Shown: in pieces, positions 50,212 through 58,877 of the stretch
How positions within the stretch are numbered: the first letter of the stretch is position 1
How the letters are laid out: each line of letters begins with the position of its first letter
DNA from: an uncultured Lactobacillus sp.
GTDB lineage: Bacteria; Bacillota; Bacilli; Lactobacillales; Lactobacillaceae
NCBI GenBank assembly: GCA_937874695.1
Contig: CALNAJ010000018.1
Location: 1 to 64,000, forward strand
Direction: 5' to 3'
Length of the DNA stretch: 64,000 bases
The notes under the pieces: model-generated
Told to the model about the DNA's origin: nothing
What the model saw: only the letters and a program-made list of their open reading frames with translations
Databases searched by the model: none
Translations under genes and position numbers: made by a program

Positions 50212-50511
50212 ATGCTGATGAACATGAACTTACAATTCTTCTCTCACCATAAAGGTGGTGGGTCTACTGCTAACGGTCGTGACTCTGCTGGTCGTCGTCT
50301 TGGGACGAAGGCTGCTGATGGCTCAACTGTTACCGGTGGTTCTATCCTCTACCGTCAACGTGGTACGCACATCTACCCAGGTGTGAACGTAGGCCGCGGT
50401 GGGGATGATACTTTGTTTGCTAAGGTTGCTGGCGTCGTTAAATTCGAACGTCTTGGCCGTGACAAGCGTCAAGTATCCGTATACCCAGTTACTGAAGAAG
50501 TAGCTAAATAA
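50212..50511 (+). CDS. rpmA: 50S ribosomal protein L27 with Prp-cleaved N-terminal extension
   Basis: A 99-residue L27. The first ten residues (MLMNMNLQFF) are the extension that Prp cuts, leaving SHHKGGGSTANGRDS near the peptidyl-transferase centre. ATG at 50212, preceded by GGAGG with nine bases; an in-frame GTG at 50203 overlaps that site. Operon partner of prp. Confidence 0.97.
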   Translation: MLMNMNLQFFSHHKGGGSTANGRDSAGRRLGTKAADGSTVTGGSILYRQRGTHIYPGVNVGRGGDDTLFAKVAGVVKFERLGRDKRQVSVYPVTEEVAK

Positions 50512-50534
50512 CACGAGGTTTTCCTCGTACGACT

Positions 50535-50575
50535 GAAGAGCTTGAGGCGAGACCAATTCGCTTTAAGCTCTTCTT
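50535..50575 (+). terminator. Terminator after rpmA
   Basis: GAAGAGCTTGAGGCGA pairs with TCGCTTTAAGCTCTTC (one mismatch), followed by T-rich sequence. Confidence 0.9.
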
Positions 50576-50580
50576 TCTCT

Positions 50581-50880
50581 CTCTAAAATGAAAGGTGTTC
50601 CGTCGGGCTAGTGCAAGCTTGCGACGATGAATGCTTCTCGAACCGGCTGTCAGTGGCCGTTCATCACAACTGAAAAGCCGGCCGATCTTGGGTCAGCTAC
50701 ATATCTTTTTTTGGTTGTGATGGACGGGTACGAGTCGGCGATTTCTCTGGCTGGGGGTTGCCGTTTTCCTGTAAAATGGTACGCTTACCAGGGAAGTCGC
50801 AAAGCGATGCGACAGCTTTTGCTGGTGGTTAATGTCAGTAAAGGCGATTTATCAGAATCAAATTCATCTCTAAAATAGCA
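50581..50880 (+). other. Structured intergenic region, possible RNA element
   Basis: Several inverted repeats follow each other: CCGGCT/AGCCGG (50643-50681), CCGTTCATCACAAC with GGTTGTGATGGACGG (50658-50727), and GTCGCA/TGCGAC (50796-50813), all in GC-richer sequence than the flanks. T-run TTTTTTT at 50706. No coding frame with a ribosome site. It may be a leader RNA of the peptidase gene or an independent small RNA. Confidence 0.5.
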
Positions 50881-50894
50881 AAGGGGTTGGGTTG

Positions 50895-51959
50895 ATGTCG
50901 ACTAGAATCGAACGGTTACAAGCACAATTTGATCGGCTCAGTATCGATAGTTTCTTAGTGTCCAGTGCAAGCAACCAGCAGTATTTGGCTGGTGCGAGCG
51001 TTGAAGGCGGGGATGGCTATCTCTTGGTAACGGCCAAGGATGCTGTGTTCATTACCGATGCCCGGTATTTGACGGAATTGAAAGCAACCATTCCGGATAT
51101 GCCGCTGGCAATCACTCGTGACTATCTGCAGGCTGCTAATGACCATTTACAGGCCGTAGGAGCCACCGTACTCGGAATTGAAGATAGTTTATCCTTGAAC
51201 GAGTATCAGTGGTTAGACGAGCACCTGTGGACGGACATTGTGTCGTTGGCAGGGGTCGTGGATAATTTGCGGCAGATTAAGGAGCCGGCTGAGATTGCGG
51301 CGATTCGTAAGGCCACTGCCTTGACCAGTCAAGGGGTGACGGCGTTGTTCGATCAGCTCCACGTGGGCATGAGCGAACGCCAAGCCGCCCAATGGCTGGA
51401 ACGGTGGATGGGCGACCATGGATCGACTGGAACGAGTTTCGATACAATCGTAGCGAGTGGCAAACGGTCTGCTTGGCCGCATGGTTCCGCTAGTGATAAA
51501 CTGTTGGCAGACCACGATATGGTCACCATTGACTGTGGATTCTATGTGGACGGTTACACGTCTGATGTAACGCGGACTGTGGCGTTGGGTGATCCCGGTG
51601 AGCTGCTCAAGTCAGCTTATCAGGCTGTCCAAACGACCCAGGAGAAGATCATGGCAGCCGTTAAGCCCGGTGTGACTGGTGGCGAGCTCGATAAAATCGG
51701 GCGCGATTACCTGACCACCCAGGGTTACGGCGAGGCCTTTATTCATGGGACCGGTCATGGAATTGGACTGGATATTCACGAAGGTCCTAACATTGGTCGC
51801 GGCTGGCCCGACGTGATGGCGGCTAATGAAGTCATCACGGTCGAACCCGGTGTGTACTTTGCAGATCAGGGCGGTCTACGGATCGAAGACGATTTGCTGG
51901 TGACGCCAGAAGGTCATGAGACACTGACGACGGTACCACGGAATTTAATTATTCTGTAA
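50895..51959 (+). CDS. pepP: M24B family Xaa-Pro peptidase
   Basis: A 354-residue aminopeptidase P/prolidase-type enzyme that cuts Xaa-Pro bonds. The N-terminal creatinase-like domain is followed by the metal-binding pita-bread fold: VTIDCGFYVDGYTSDVTRT (two Asp), GTGHGIGLDIHEGPNI (His), EVITVEPGVYF (Glu) and GGLRIEDDLLV (Glu). ATG 50895 has AAGGGG eight bases before it. It precedes efp, the usual order in Bacillota. Confidence 0.95.
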   Translation: MSTRIERLQAQFDRLSIDSFLVSSASNQQYLAGASVEGGDGYLLVTAKDAVFITDARYLTELKATIPDMPLAITRDYLQAANDHLQAVGATVLGIEDSLSLNEYQWLDEHLWTDIVSLAGVVDNLRQIKEPAEIAAIRKATALTSQGVTALFDQLHVGMSERQAAQWLERWMGDHGSTGTSFDTIVASGKRSAWPHGSASDKLLADHDMVTIDCGFYVDGYTSDVTRTVALGDPGELLKSAYQAVQTTQEKIMAAVKPGVTGGELDKIGRDYLTTQGYGEAFIHGTGHGIGLDIHEGPNIGRGWPDVMAANEVITVEPGVYFADQGGLRIEDDLLVTPEGHETLTTVPRNLIIL

Positions 51960-51973
51960 GTAACACGCTCATC

Positions 51974-52003
51974 TTGCTTTTTATGGGTAAGAATTGATAT
52001 TAT
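51974..52003 (+). promoter_or_regulatory. Promoter of efp
   Basis: TTGCTT and TATTAT at 18-bp spacing, 33 bases before efp. Confidence 0.65.
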
Positions 52004-52036
52004 AAAGAGGACATATTTTAGGAGGCTGACAACATT

Positions 52037-52597
52037 ATGGCAATTTCTACTGCTGATTTTAAAAATGGTTTAACTATCGAAGTCGATCACGCAATCTGGC
52101 GGATCGTTGAATTCCAACACGTAAAGCCAGGTAAGGGTGGCGCTTTCGTTCGTTCAAAGCTTAAGAACTTACGGACTGGTGCTGTGCAAGAAAAGACTTT
52201 CCGTGCCGGTGCTAAGATGGAACGTGCTGATATCCAAACGCGTTCAATGCAATACCTTTACGAAGACGCTGACAACCGGGTCTTCATGGATACGGACAAC
52301 TTCGAACAAATCGAAGTACCTGACGACCAAATCAAGGCACAATTGCCTTACTTGCAAGAAAACATGAACGTTGACTTGGTTCAATTCGGTAACGAAGTTC
52401 TCGGTATCGAAGTACCAAACACCGTTGTTTTGGAAGTTACGGCTACTGAACCTGGTATCAAGGGGAACACTGCTTCTGGTGGTTCCAAGCCTGCTACCAT
52501 GAACACTGGCTTAGTCGTTCAAGTGCCATTCTTCGTTAACGAAGGCGACAAGCTCTCCATCAACACGACTGACGGTACCTACATTTCTCGTGCCTAA
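52037..52597 (+). CDS. efp: Elongation factor P
   Basis: A 186-residue three-domain factor that helps ribosomes through polyproline. The loop reads KPGKGGAFVRSKLKNLRTG, with Lys at the modifiable tip. The ending GDGTYISRA is typical (here TTDGTYISRA). TAGGAGG lies before the ATG. It begins the efp-asp23-nusB unit. Confidence 0.97.
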   Translation: MAISTADFKNGLTIEVDHAIWRIVEFQHVKPGKGGAFVRSKLKNLRTGAVQEKTFRAGAKMERADIQTRSMQYLYEDADNRVFMDTDNFEQIEVPDDQIKAQLPYLQENMNVDLVQFGNEVLGIEVPNTVVLEVTATEPGIKGNTASGGSKPATMNTGLVVQVPFFVNEGDKLSINTTDGTYISRA

Positions 52598-52634
52598 GTT
52601 TTTATACGTTTAAACAGTAAGGGAGGGTCAACGA

Positions 52635-53075
52635 ATGGCAGAAGATACTAATATCATTTTAGAATCAAAGGAACCCGCACTGGGTAAAATCGAAGTGGCG
52701 CCACAAGTCCTCGAAATCATCGTCGGCATTGCGGCTAGCCAAACTGAAGGCGTTGCGCGGATGCGTGGTTCACTAGCAAACAGCGTCACGGAGCTTTTGG
52801 GTCGCAAAGAACAACACGGTAAGGGCGTTAAGCTCGTGTTTGATGGCGACGAATTAGCAGTTGATGTGTACGTTTACTTGAATTACGGGGTAGCGGTTCC
52901 CAAGGTTGCCTTGGCCATTCAAGATAGCGTGAAGCAACAATTGTTGTTCATGACGGACCTCGATTTACGTGAAGTAAACGTTCACGTGGAAGGCGTCATT
53001 CCCGAAAAGACGGCGCAACAGGTCGATCCAGATAACCTGTTCAACCAGAGCGATGAAGGAGACAGTGACCAATAG
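52635..53075 (+). CDS. yqhY: Asp23/Gls24 family envelope stress response protein (YqhY)
   Basis: A 146-residue Asp23/Gls24 protein with GKIEVAPQVLEIIVGIAASQ and the motif EGVARM. In Bacillus YqhY sits next to acetyl-CoA carboxylase and nusB and influences fatty-acid synthesis. The order efp-yqhY-nusB-folD is standard. GGGAGG precedes the ATG, and its stop overlaps the nusB start by one base. Confidence 0.95.
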   Translation: MAEDTNIILESKEPALGKIEVAPQVLEIIVGIAASQTEGVARMRGSLANSVTELLGRKEQHGKGVKLVFDGDELAVDVYVYLNYGVAVPKVALAIQDSVKQQLLFMTDLDLREVNVHVEGVIPEKTAQQVDPDNLFNQSDEGDSDQ

Positions 53076-53506
53076 TGACACTTACACGACATCAAATTCG
53101 GGAACGCGCATTTCAAATGCTTTTTGCATTGAATGCCAATCCCGAAGCTGATCAAGACGCGTTGTACCAACGTGTTCTGACCGATGACCCGAACCAAACC
53201 GTTCCCGTGCCCGCCTACCTGACCACTTTAGTACAAGGCGTTTTGGCGAACCAACCCGAGTTGGATGCCCAAATCGACCAGTACTTGAGTACCGGTTGGC
53301 AATTAAAGCGGATCGCAAAGACCGACCTGGTCATTATGCGCATCGCTTTCTTTGAAATCGAGCACGTGGAAGAAGTGCCGAATCGAGTTGCCGTCAACGA
53401 AGCCTTGGAATTAGCCAAGAACTTCAGTGACGACCGCTCTCGTCGCTTCATCAACGGGGTCCTCGCCCATACTTTGGACGGCGATTCCGCTGATTCACAA
53501 GCTTAA
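53075..53506 (+). CDS. nusB: Transcription antitermination factor NusB
   Basis: A 143-residue all-helical protein that joins NusE in rRNA antitermination. Start TLTRHQIRERAFQMLFALNA and the NEALELAKNFSDDRSRRFIN with GVL ending are typical. GTG at 53075 overlaps the previous stop. The ribosome site AAGGAG is about 13 bases away, so translation is mostly coupled. A terminator and a repeat copy follow. Confidence 0.96.
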   Translation: MTLTRHQIRERAFQMLFALNANPEADQDALYQRVLTDDPNQTVPVPAYLTTLVQGVLANQPELDAQIDQYLSTGWQLKRIAKTDLVIMRIAFFEIEHVEEVPNRVAVNEALELAKNFSDDRSRRFINGVLAHTLDGDSADSQA

Positions 53507-53512
53507 ACTAAG

Positions 53513-53547
53513 AGACCGACTGCCCTTTTGGGTGGCCGGTTTTTTAT
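53513..53547 (+). terminator. Terminator after nusB
   Basis: ACCGACTGCCC pairs with GGGTGGCCGGT with mismatches, followed by T6. Confidence 0.8.
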
Positions 53548-53584
53548 TTGCGGACGGAACTGTGTTAGTGATAGTCGAAAGCGG

Positions 53585-53784
53585 CCGCCTGCGGCTGCCA
53601 GGGGTTCCGCCTGCTGTGGGGACCGGCGCGAGCCTGTGGAGCGGTCTCGCACCTCGACTTTAAGCCACGCCAGGTTCGGGCATAGCTTAAAGCTCGTCCC
53701 GCGCTGTAACCCCGGGGAGGCCCGAGCGCCCGGCGTAACACCGCCGTCACGGCCGGCTACACCCCTGGCCTCCTACGGCTACGA
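53585..53784 (+). repeat. Intergenic repeat family, copy A (3' of nusB)
   Basis: The longest copy, very GC-rich. It shares CCTGCGG.TGCCAG, GTTCCGCCTGCTGTGGGGAC, GAGCGGTCTCGCACCTCGAC, CACGGCCGGCTAC and TGGCCTCCTACGGCTA with copies B and C, in the same order. Open frames through it on all strands are composition artefacts. It begins 79 bases after the nusB stop, in the same orientation. Confidence 0.88.
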
Positions 53785-53973
53785 CTTGTCGCTGGTGGCA
53801 GCTGTAGTGGGTCTGTAAACCAAAAACGGCGTTGCCAGTGGGACAGTCGGTATCTTAGCTATTGCTGCGACTACGGCTGACACTAAGGGAGCTGAGCAAC
53901 AAATAGGGATTGTATGGCTTGTCGACAAGTGCAATAATTTTGGCCCAAAATGCTAAATAATCCGATGATTGAG
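53785..53973. other. Intergenic tail between repeat A and the folD control region
   Basis: AT-richer sequence with no coding frame or hairpin that I can support. Confidence 0.35.
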
Positions 53974-54000
53974 ATTGTTCGGCAGGGACAAAGTGTTCGT
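53974..54000. promoter_or_regulatory. Candidate PurR boxes before folD
   Basis: On the minus strand CCGAACAAT (53974-53982) and ACGAACACT (53992-54000) resemble the core CCGAACWWT of the Lactococcus/Bacillus PurBox. They are in direct repeat 18 bp apart, about 65-90 bases upstream of a probable -10 (TAAAAT near 54069). Confidence 0.45.
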
Positions 54001-54111
54001 AAAACACGCTAAAAATATAGATTTAATTGTGGGAACGGATACCACCCCCGTTTTCAGATAAGGTATGCTAAAATGGAAAGTAACTTTGAATTTTAGGGGA
54101 GGACAAGTCGC

Positions 54112-54978
54112 ATGGCAATCATTATCGACGGGAAACAGATCGCAAAGGACCTCAATGCGCAGACTCAGCAACGGGTCGCCGCACTGAAAGAACAGGGGGC
54201 CGTTCCCGGCCTTGCCGTTATTATCGTGGGCGATGACCCGGCCAGTGCTATTTACGTGCGGAACAAGCACCGTAAGGCCGTCAAATTGGGCATTAAGTCC
54301 GTGGTACGGGAACTTCCCGCAACCATCAGTCAGGCCGAACTCCTCGCTATTGTGAACGATTATAATCACGATGACAGTATCCACGGTATCTTGGTCCAGT
54401 CGCCACTCCCCGTGGGATTGGACGAACAAGCAGTCGTGGCTGCCATCGATCCTAAGAAGGATGTGGACGGCTTTCATCCACTGAACGTGGGTCGGCTCTT
54501 TGCCAACTTGCCAGGCCACTATCCCGTTTCGTGCACGCCTCGCGGTATTATGACGATGCTAGATAGCCTGAACGAACACCTTCGTGGGAAGCAGGCCGTG
54601 GTTGTGGGGCGCAGTATGATCGTGGGTCGGCCGATGGCAGCGATGCTGTTGAATGCCGATATGACGGTGACCGTGGCGCACGTGCATACGAAGCATTTGG
54701 AAGAGATCACCCGGACCGCCGATGTACTAGTCGTGGCGACCGGTGTGACTCACTTGATTAAAGGTAATGATATTAAACGCGGGGCCATCGTCATTGATGT
54801 CGGGATGGACCGTGATGAAAATGGTAAGCTGACTGGCGACGTTGATTTCGATGCCGCCGTAGACCGGGCCGGGGCGATTACGCCGGTTCCGGGTGGCGTG
54901 GGTCCAATGACGATTGCCACGCTGATGCAGCAGACGGTAGACTTATGTGAGTGGAGTGAGCAACTTGGCAGCAACTGA
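54112..54978 (+). CDS. folD: Bifunctional methylenetetrahydrofolate dehydrogenase/cyclohydrolase FolD
   Basis: A 288-residue enzyme that interconverts methylene-, methenyl- and 10-formyl-THF, supplying purine synthesis. Motifs: SAIYVRNKHRKA (catalytic Lys), ILVQSPLP, KDVDGFHPLNVGRL and PVPGGVGPMTIA. GGGAGG precedes the ATG. It overlaps xseA by 14 bases. Two candidate PurR boxes lie upstream. Confidence 0.97.
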   Translation: MAIIIDGKQIAKDLNAQTQQRVAALKEQGAVPGLAVIIVGDDPASAIYVRNKHRKAVKLGIKSVVRELPATISQAELLAIVNDYNHDDSIHGILVQSPLPVGLDEQAVVAAIDPKKDVDGFHPLNVGRLFANLPGHYPVSCTPRGIMTMLDSLNEHLRGKQAVVVGRSMIVGRPMAAMLLNADMTVTVAHVHTKHLEEITRTADVLVVATGVTHLIKGNDIKRGAIVIDVGMDRDENGKLTGDVDFDAAVDRAGAITPVPGGVGPMTIATLMQQTVDLCEWSEQLGSN

Positions 54979-56308
54979 TTACTTAACGGTCACGGCACTA
55001 ACCCAGTATTTAAAACGCAAATTTGAGGTGGACCCTTATTTGGGTAAGGTCTATCTGACGGGTGAAATTTCAAACTTTCGCCTGCGGCCACACGCCCACC
55101 AGTATTTTAGCTTGAAGGATGACCACGCTAAGATCAGTGCCATCATGTTTCGTTCGGCGTTTGAAAAGCTAAAGTTTACGCCGGAAACGGGGATGAAAGT
55201 CCTGGTCACTGGCCGGATCTCCTTATACGAGCCTACCGGTCAGTACCAGATCTACGTGGAACGGATGGAGCCCGATGGTATCGGTCAACTCTATCAGGCC
55301 TATGAACAATTGAAGAAAAAGTTGGCCGACGAGGGACTGTTCTCAGCGCCTAAGCGGCCGTTACCCCGTTTTCCCAAACGGATCGCAGTTATTACGAGTC
55401 CTAGTGGGGCGGTCATTCGGGACATCATTACCACCACGCGGCGCCGCTATCCGATTGCACAAATCGTTTTGTACCCCGCAGTGGTTCAGGGAGATGGCGC
55501 GGCGCCGGATTTGGTGCGGCAACTCGAACGGGTCAATGCGGCCGGGACTTATGACACACTGATCATTGGCCGTGGTGGGGGTTCCATCGAAGACCTCTGG
55601 CCGTTCAACGAGGAGACGGTGGCACGGGCCATCGCCGCAAGTCAGATTCCCGTGATCTCATCCGTTGGTCACGAAACGGATACGACGATTGCCGACCTGG
55701 TCGCGGACGTGCGGGCGGCCACGCCAACAGCCGCGGCTGAATTGGCCGTGCCCGTGCTGACCGATGAAGTGGTCAAGCTACAGCAACAACGCACACGACT
55801 GTATAATGCGATGACCAACCGAATTAATTTCCAACAGGAGCGTCTCAACAAGCTGATGGCCGCCTATGTTTTCCGGCAGCCTCAACGCCTGTATGAGACC
55901 TACGTCCAGCGGTTGGATCACGCGCAACAGGGCCTGGCACGCAATATGCGGACGCAACTGCAACAGACGCAACAGCGCTACCAGTTGGCTCAACAGAGCT
56001 TACAAGGCCATAATCCACTGGCTAGAGTGCAACGCGACCAGACGACGGTGGTGCAGTTGGCCACCCGGCTCAACACTGAGGCCAAGCGTTATCTGGCCGA
56101 TCGCCAAGAACATGTGGGCAAGCTAATCAATGGTCTGGACTATCTGAGCCCACTGAAGATCATGGGTCGCGGTTACAGCTACGTGACACAAGACGCTCAC
56201 GTGGTACGGCAGACGGCCGACCTAAAGACTGGCCCCGCCACGATTCACTTGAGTGACGGCACTGCGACCGCTGATATTACTGACATTCAACCAACATCGG
56301 AGGATTAA
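54965..56308 (+). CDS. xseA: Exodeoxyribonuclease VII large subunit
   Basis: A subunit of about 447 residues of the nuclease that degrades single-stranded DNA from both ends. An OB-fold (GEISNFRLRPHAHQYFSLKD) is followed by the catalytic domain with AVITSPSGAVIRDI, GRGGGSIEDLWPFN and SVGHETDTTIAD, then a long coiled coil. TTG at 54965 has GGAG eight bases upstream. Next to xseB as usual. Confidence 0.95.
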   Translation: MAATDYLTVTALTQYLKRKFEVDPYLGKVYLTGEISNFRLRPHAHQYFSLKDDHAKISAIMFRSAFEKLKFTPETGMKVLVTGRISLYEPTGQYQIYVERMEPDGIGQLYQAYEQLKKKLADEGLFSAPKRPLPRFPKRIAVITSPSGAVIRDIITTTRRRYPIAQIVLYPAVVQGDGAAPDLVRQLERVNAAGTYDTLIIGRGGGSIEDLWPFNEETVARAIAASQIPVISSVGHETDTTIADLVADVRAATPTAAAELAVPVLTDEVVKLQQQRTRLYNAMTNRINFQQERLNKLMAAYVFRQPQRLYETYVQRLDHAQQGLARNMRTQLQQTQQRYQLAQQSLQGHNPLARVQRDQTTVVQLATRLNTEAKRYLADRQEHVGKLINGLDYLSPLKIMGRGYSYVTQDAHVVRQTADLKTGPATIHLSDGTATADITDIQPTSED

Positions 56309-56309
56309 C

Positions 56310-56558
56310 ATGAGCGAAGAACAAAAACCAACCTTTGAAGAAAATTTAACGACTCTAGAAAATATCGTCGCGCAACTGGAACAGGGAGATATTCCCTTGG
56401 AACAGGCACTCTCGCAATTTCAAAAGGGTGTGGCATTAAGCAAGAATCTGCAAAGTACCCTGCAAGGGGCCGAGAAGACCTTGGCCACGATGATGGATGA
56501 TAATGATCAAGAACAAGCTTTCGAGACGCCACAAGGGGGCACAGGTGATGCCGATTGA
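56310..56558 (+). CDS. xseB: Exodeoxyribonuclease VII small subunit
   Basis: An 82-residue helical subunit: TFEENLTTLENIVAQLEQGD and IPLEQALSQFQKGV. Starts at ATG 56310 after GGAGG, right after xseA, and overlaps ispA by 11 bases. Confidence 0.95.
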   Translation: MSEEQKPTFEENLTTLENIVAQLEQGDIPLEQALSQFQKGVALSKNLQSTLQGAEKTLATMMDDNDQEQAFETPQGGTGDAD

Positions 56559-57453
56559 TACACGGCTAAAACAATTTGAAACGACTTGGGTGCCACGCTT
56601 AAATGCACCGTTGCAGGCGGCTATCGATCAGGATAGCGGTGACCCCCGGCTGGCCGAAGCCATGACCTATTCCGTCATGGCCGGTGGCAAGCGTCTGCGG
56701 CCATTGTTAACAGTCGCCACGTTGCAAGCTCTGAACGTGCCATTTGACGAGGACCGCGACTGGCGACCAACCATGGCCCTGGAGCTGTTGCACACCTACT
56801 CCCTGATTCACGACGACTTGCCAGCGATGGACAACGATGATCTCCGTCGCGGGGAACCGACTAACCACGTCAAATTTGGCGCGGGGATGGCGACACTAGC
56901 TGGGGACGGCCTGTTGACGTTAGCCTTTCAATGGCTGACTGCCACGGATCTTCCGACGGCAACGCAGGCTCAATTGGTGCAAGCATTAGCCGTTGCGGCC
57001 GGTCCTGGCGGCATGGTTGCGGGTCAGGCCAAGGACGTGCAGTCCGAACACGTGGACTTGCCATTGGCTAAGTTGCGCGTTCTCCACCGCGAGAAGACGG
57101 GGGCCTTACTCCACTATGCCGTGCAGGCCGGATTGATTATCGGCAAAGCACCACAAGCGCAGTGGACGCCATATCTCCAATTTGCCGATGCCTTTGGGTT
57201 GGCTTTTCAGATCTACGATGACATTCTCGACGTGGTCGGTACGGCTGCGGAGTTGGGCAAGGCCACGCAAAAGGACGCCGGCGAAGCCAAGAATACCTAT
57301 CCGGGTAAGCTGGGCTTGGCGGGAGCGAACCAGGCGCTGATCGACACGATTCAGACGGGTAAGCAGGCGCTATCCGCCTTGCCAGCCGGTGAGGGGCGCG
57401 CCCTCTTGGCGTCATTTTTCAGTTACTTTGATACGAAACGGGTGAAGGCATGA
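56548..57453 (+). CDS. ispA: Farnesyl diphosphate synthase / polyprenyl synthetase
   Basis: A 301-residue trans-prenyltransferase. The first Asp-rich motif is LIHDDLPAMDNDD and the second QIYDDILDVVG, each chelating Mg-diphosphate; GGKRLRP binds IPP. It makes farnesyl diphosphate for undecaprenyl phosphate, the wall carrier. ATG 56548 follows GGGGG. Overlaps tlyA by four bases. Confidence 0.95.
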   Translation: MPIDTRLKQFETTWVPRLNAPLQAAIDQDSGDPRLAEAMTYSVMAGGKRLRPLLTVATLQALNVPFDEDRDWRPTMALELLHTYSLIHDDLPAMDNDDLRRGEPTNHVKFGAGMATLAGDGLLTLAFQWLTATDLPTATQAQLVQALAVAAGPGGMVAGQAKDVQSEHVDLPLAKLRVLHREKTGALLHYAVQAGLIIGKAPQAQWTPYLQFADAFGLAFQIYDDILDVVGTAAELGKATQKDAGEAKNTYPGKLGLAGANQALIDTIQTGKQALSALPAGEGRALLASFFSYFDTKRVKA

Positions 57454-58265
57454 AGAAGAAACGTGTTGCGGATTTATTAGTTGAACAGGGCTTGTTTACG
57501 TCGTTAGACGAGGCGAAGCGTGCCGTCATGGCGGGTGAAATTCTGGGAACCAACGAGGAACGACTGGACAAGCCGGGTTCGATGATTCCAGCGGATACGG
57601 AGCTTCATTTGAAGGGCCATCCGTTACCCTACGTCTCACGGGGTGGTTTTAAGTTAGCCAAGGCACTCGATGTCTTCAAAATTGATGTGACCGACCGGGT
57701 CGTCTTAGACATTGGGTCATCGACCGGGGGCTTTACCGATGTGATGTTGCAGAACGGTGCTAAGCTTAGCTATGCCTTGGATGTTGGCAGTAATCAGCTC
57801 GTTTGGAAGCTGCGCCAGGACCCCCGGGTCATCGTCATGGAGCATACCAACTTCCGTTATAGTAAGTTAGCCGACTTTACCAGCGGCCAGCCCACGTTCA
57901 GCTCAATCGACGTATCCTTTATCTCGTTAAAGATGATTTTGCCACCGTTGAAAGACATCATTGCTGTTGGCGGCGATGTGGTTGCGCTGATCAAGCCACA
58001 ATTTGAGGCGGACAGAGCAGATGTCGGCAGTCACGGCATTGTCCGCGACCGCGCCGTTCATACCGCCGTGGTACAACGGATTATTGACTTTGCGGTAGCG
58101 ACGGGCTACAGCGTCCTTGGTTTGGATTTCTCCCCAATCAAGGGGGGCGAAGGCAACATTGAGTTCCTAGTGCATTTACGCTCGGTTGATAAAAATGCAG
58201 TCTGTGCAAGTTCAGTTTCCGTTGAACAGACGATTGATGCTGCCTATGAGGGCCTAAATCACTAG
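57450..58265 (+). CDS. tlyA: TlyA family rRNA (cytidine-2'-O)-methyltransferase
   Basis: A 271-residue protein with an N-terminal S4 RNA-binding domain (RVADLLVEQGLFTSLDEAKR) and an FtsJ-like methyltransferase domain (VLDIGSSTGGFTDVMLQNGA). Related TlyA enzymes methylate 16S and 23S rRNA cytidines. It overlaps ispA by four bases (ATGA). Precedes argR and recN, as in Bacillus (YqxC position). Confidence 0.94.
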   Translation: MKKKRVADLLVEQGLFTSLDEAKRAVMAGEILGTNEERLDKPGSMIPADTELHLKGHPLPYVSRGGFKLAKALDVFKIDVTDRVVLDIGSSTGGFTDVMLQNGAKLSYALDVGSNQLVWKLRQDPRVIVMEHTNFRYSKLADFTSGQPTFSSIDVSFISLKMILPPLKDIIAVGGDVVALIKPQFEADRADVGSHGIVRDRAVHTAVVQRIIDFAVATGYSVLGLDFSPIKGGEGNIEFLVHLRSVDKNAVCASSVSVEQTIDAAYEGLNH

Positions 58266-58361
58266 TTTATGAGAAAATTATGAGAATTTGCTTTCCAAAT
58301 ACTTAGGTCTGGTATATGATAAGATTATGCATTTTTTATCAGAGAAAAAGGGGGGCCAGGT

Positions 58362-58817
58362 ATGAAGAAGCAAGAACGCCAGCAATTACTCAAACGCTTA
58401 TTAACCTCACGAGAAATCGAACGGCAGGAGGATTTCGTCCATCTCCTGGAAGCCGATGGCATTCATGTCACGCAGGCAACGATTTCACGGGACATTAAGG
58501 AGATGCAGCTGGTTAAGCTACCTGCCGAATCTGGCGGGTATCGTTACAGCCTTCCGGTCCAAAAGAAAATTGATACGCAGAAGAAGCTGCAACGGACTTT
58601 GCAAAACGCCTACGTCTCCTTCGCCGTACAGGGTGAGTTTACCATCCTGAAGGTGTTGCCAGGTAACGGTCCGGTGATTGCGTCACTGCTGGATCAGATG
58701 CGCTATGAGTTCGTGTTTGGCACGGTCGGTGACGACAGTTCCGTGCTGACCGTTTGTGTTTCCCATAAGGGCGCACTACAATTAGAAGAGACGATTGACC
58801 GCATGATTGCGGACTAA
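58362..58817 (+). CDS. argR: Arginine repressor ArgR/AhrC
   Basis: A 151-residue regulator with an N-terminal winged helix (TSREIERQEDFVHLLEADGI and TQATISRDIKEM) and a C-terminal hexamerisation domain with GDDSSVLTVC that binds arginine. The ATG at 58362 has AAAAGGGGGG before it. In Lactobacillaceae it controls arginine genes; here its place between tlyA and recN is ancestral. Confidence 0.95.
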   Translation: MKKQERQQLLKRLLTSREIERQEDFVHLLEADGIHVTQATISRDIKEMQLVKLPAESGGYRYSLPVQKKIDTQKKLQRTLQNAYVSFAVQGEFTILKVLPGNGPVIASLLDQMRYEFVFGTVGDDSSVLTVCVSHKGALQLEETIDRMIAD

Positions 58818-58822
58818 GAAAT

Positions 58823-58877
58823 CGACCACGACTGACCGACCAGCACAGTGCTGACGAAGCAGCTGTGGTCGTTTTAG
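58823..58877 (+). terminator. Terminator after argR
   Basis: CGACCAC and GTGGTCG enclose an imperfect inner stem; TTTTA follows. Confidence 0.75.

Noticed and set aside
53528..53818. Overlapping open frames on both strands after nusB
   Set aside because: They fall inside the GC-rich intergenic repeat copy A, where stop codons are rare; no ribosome site or recognisable protein.
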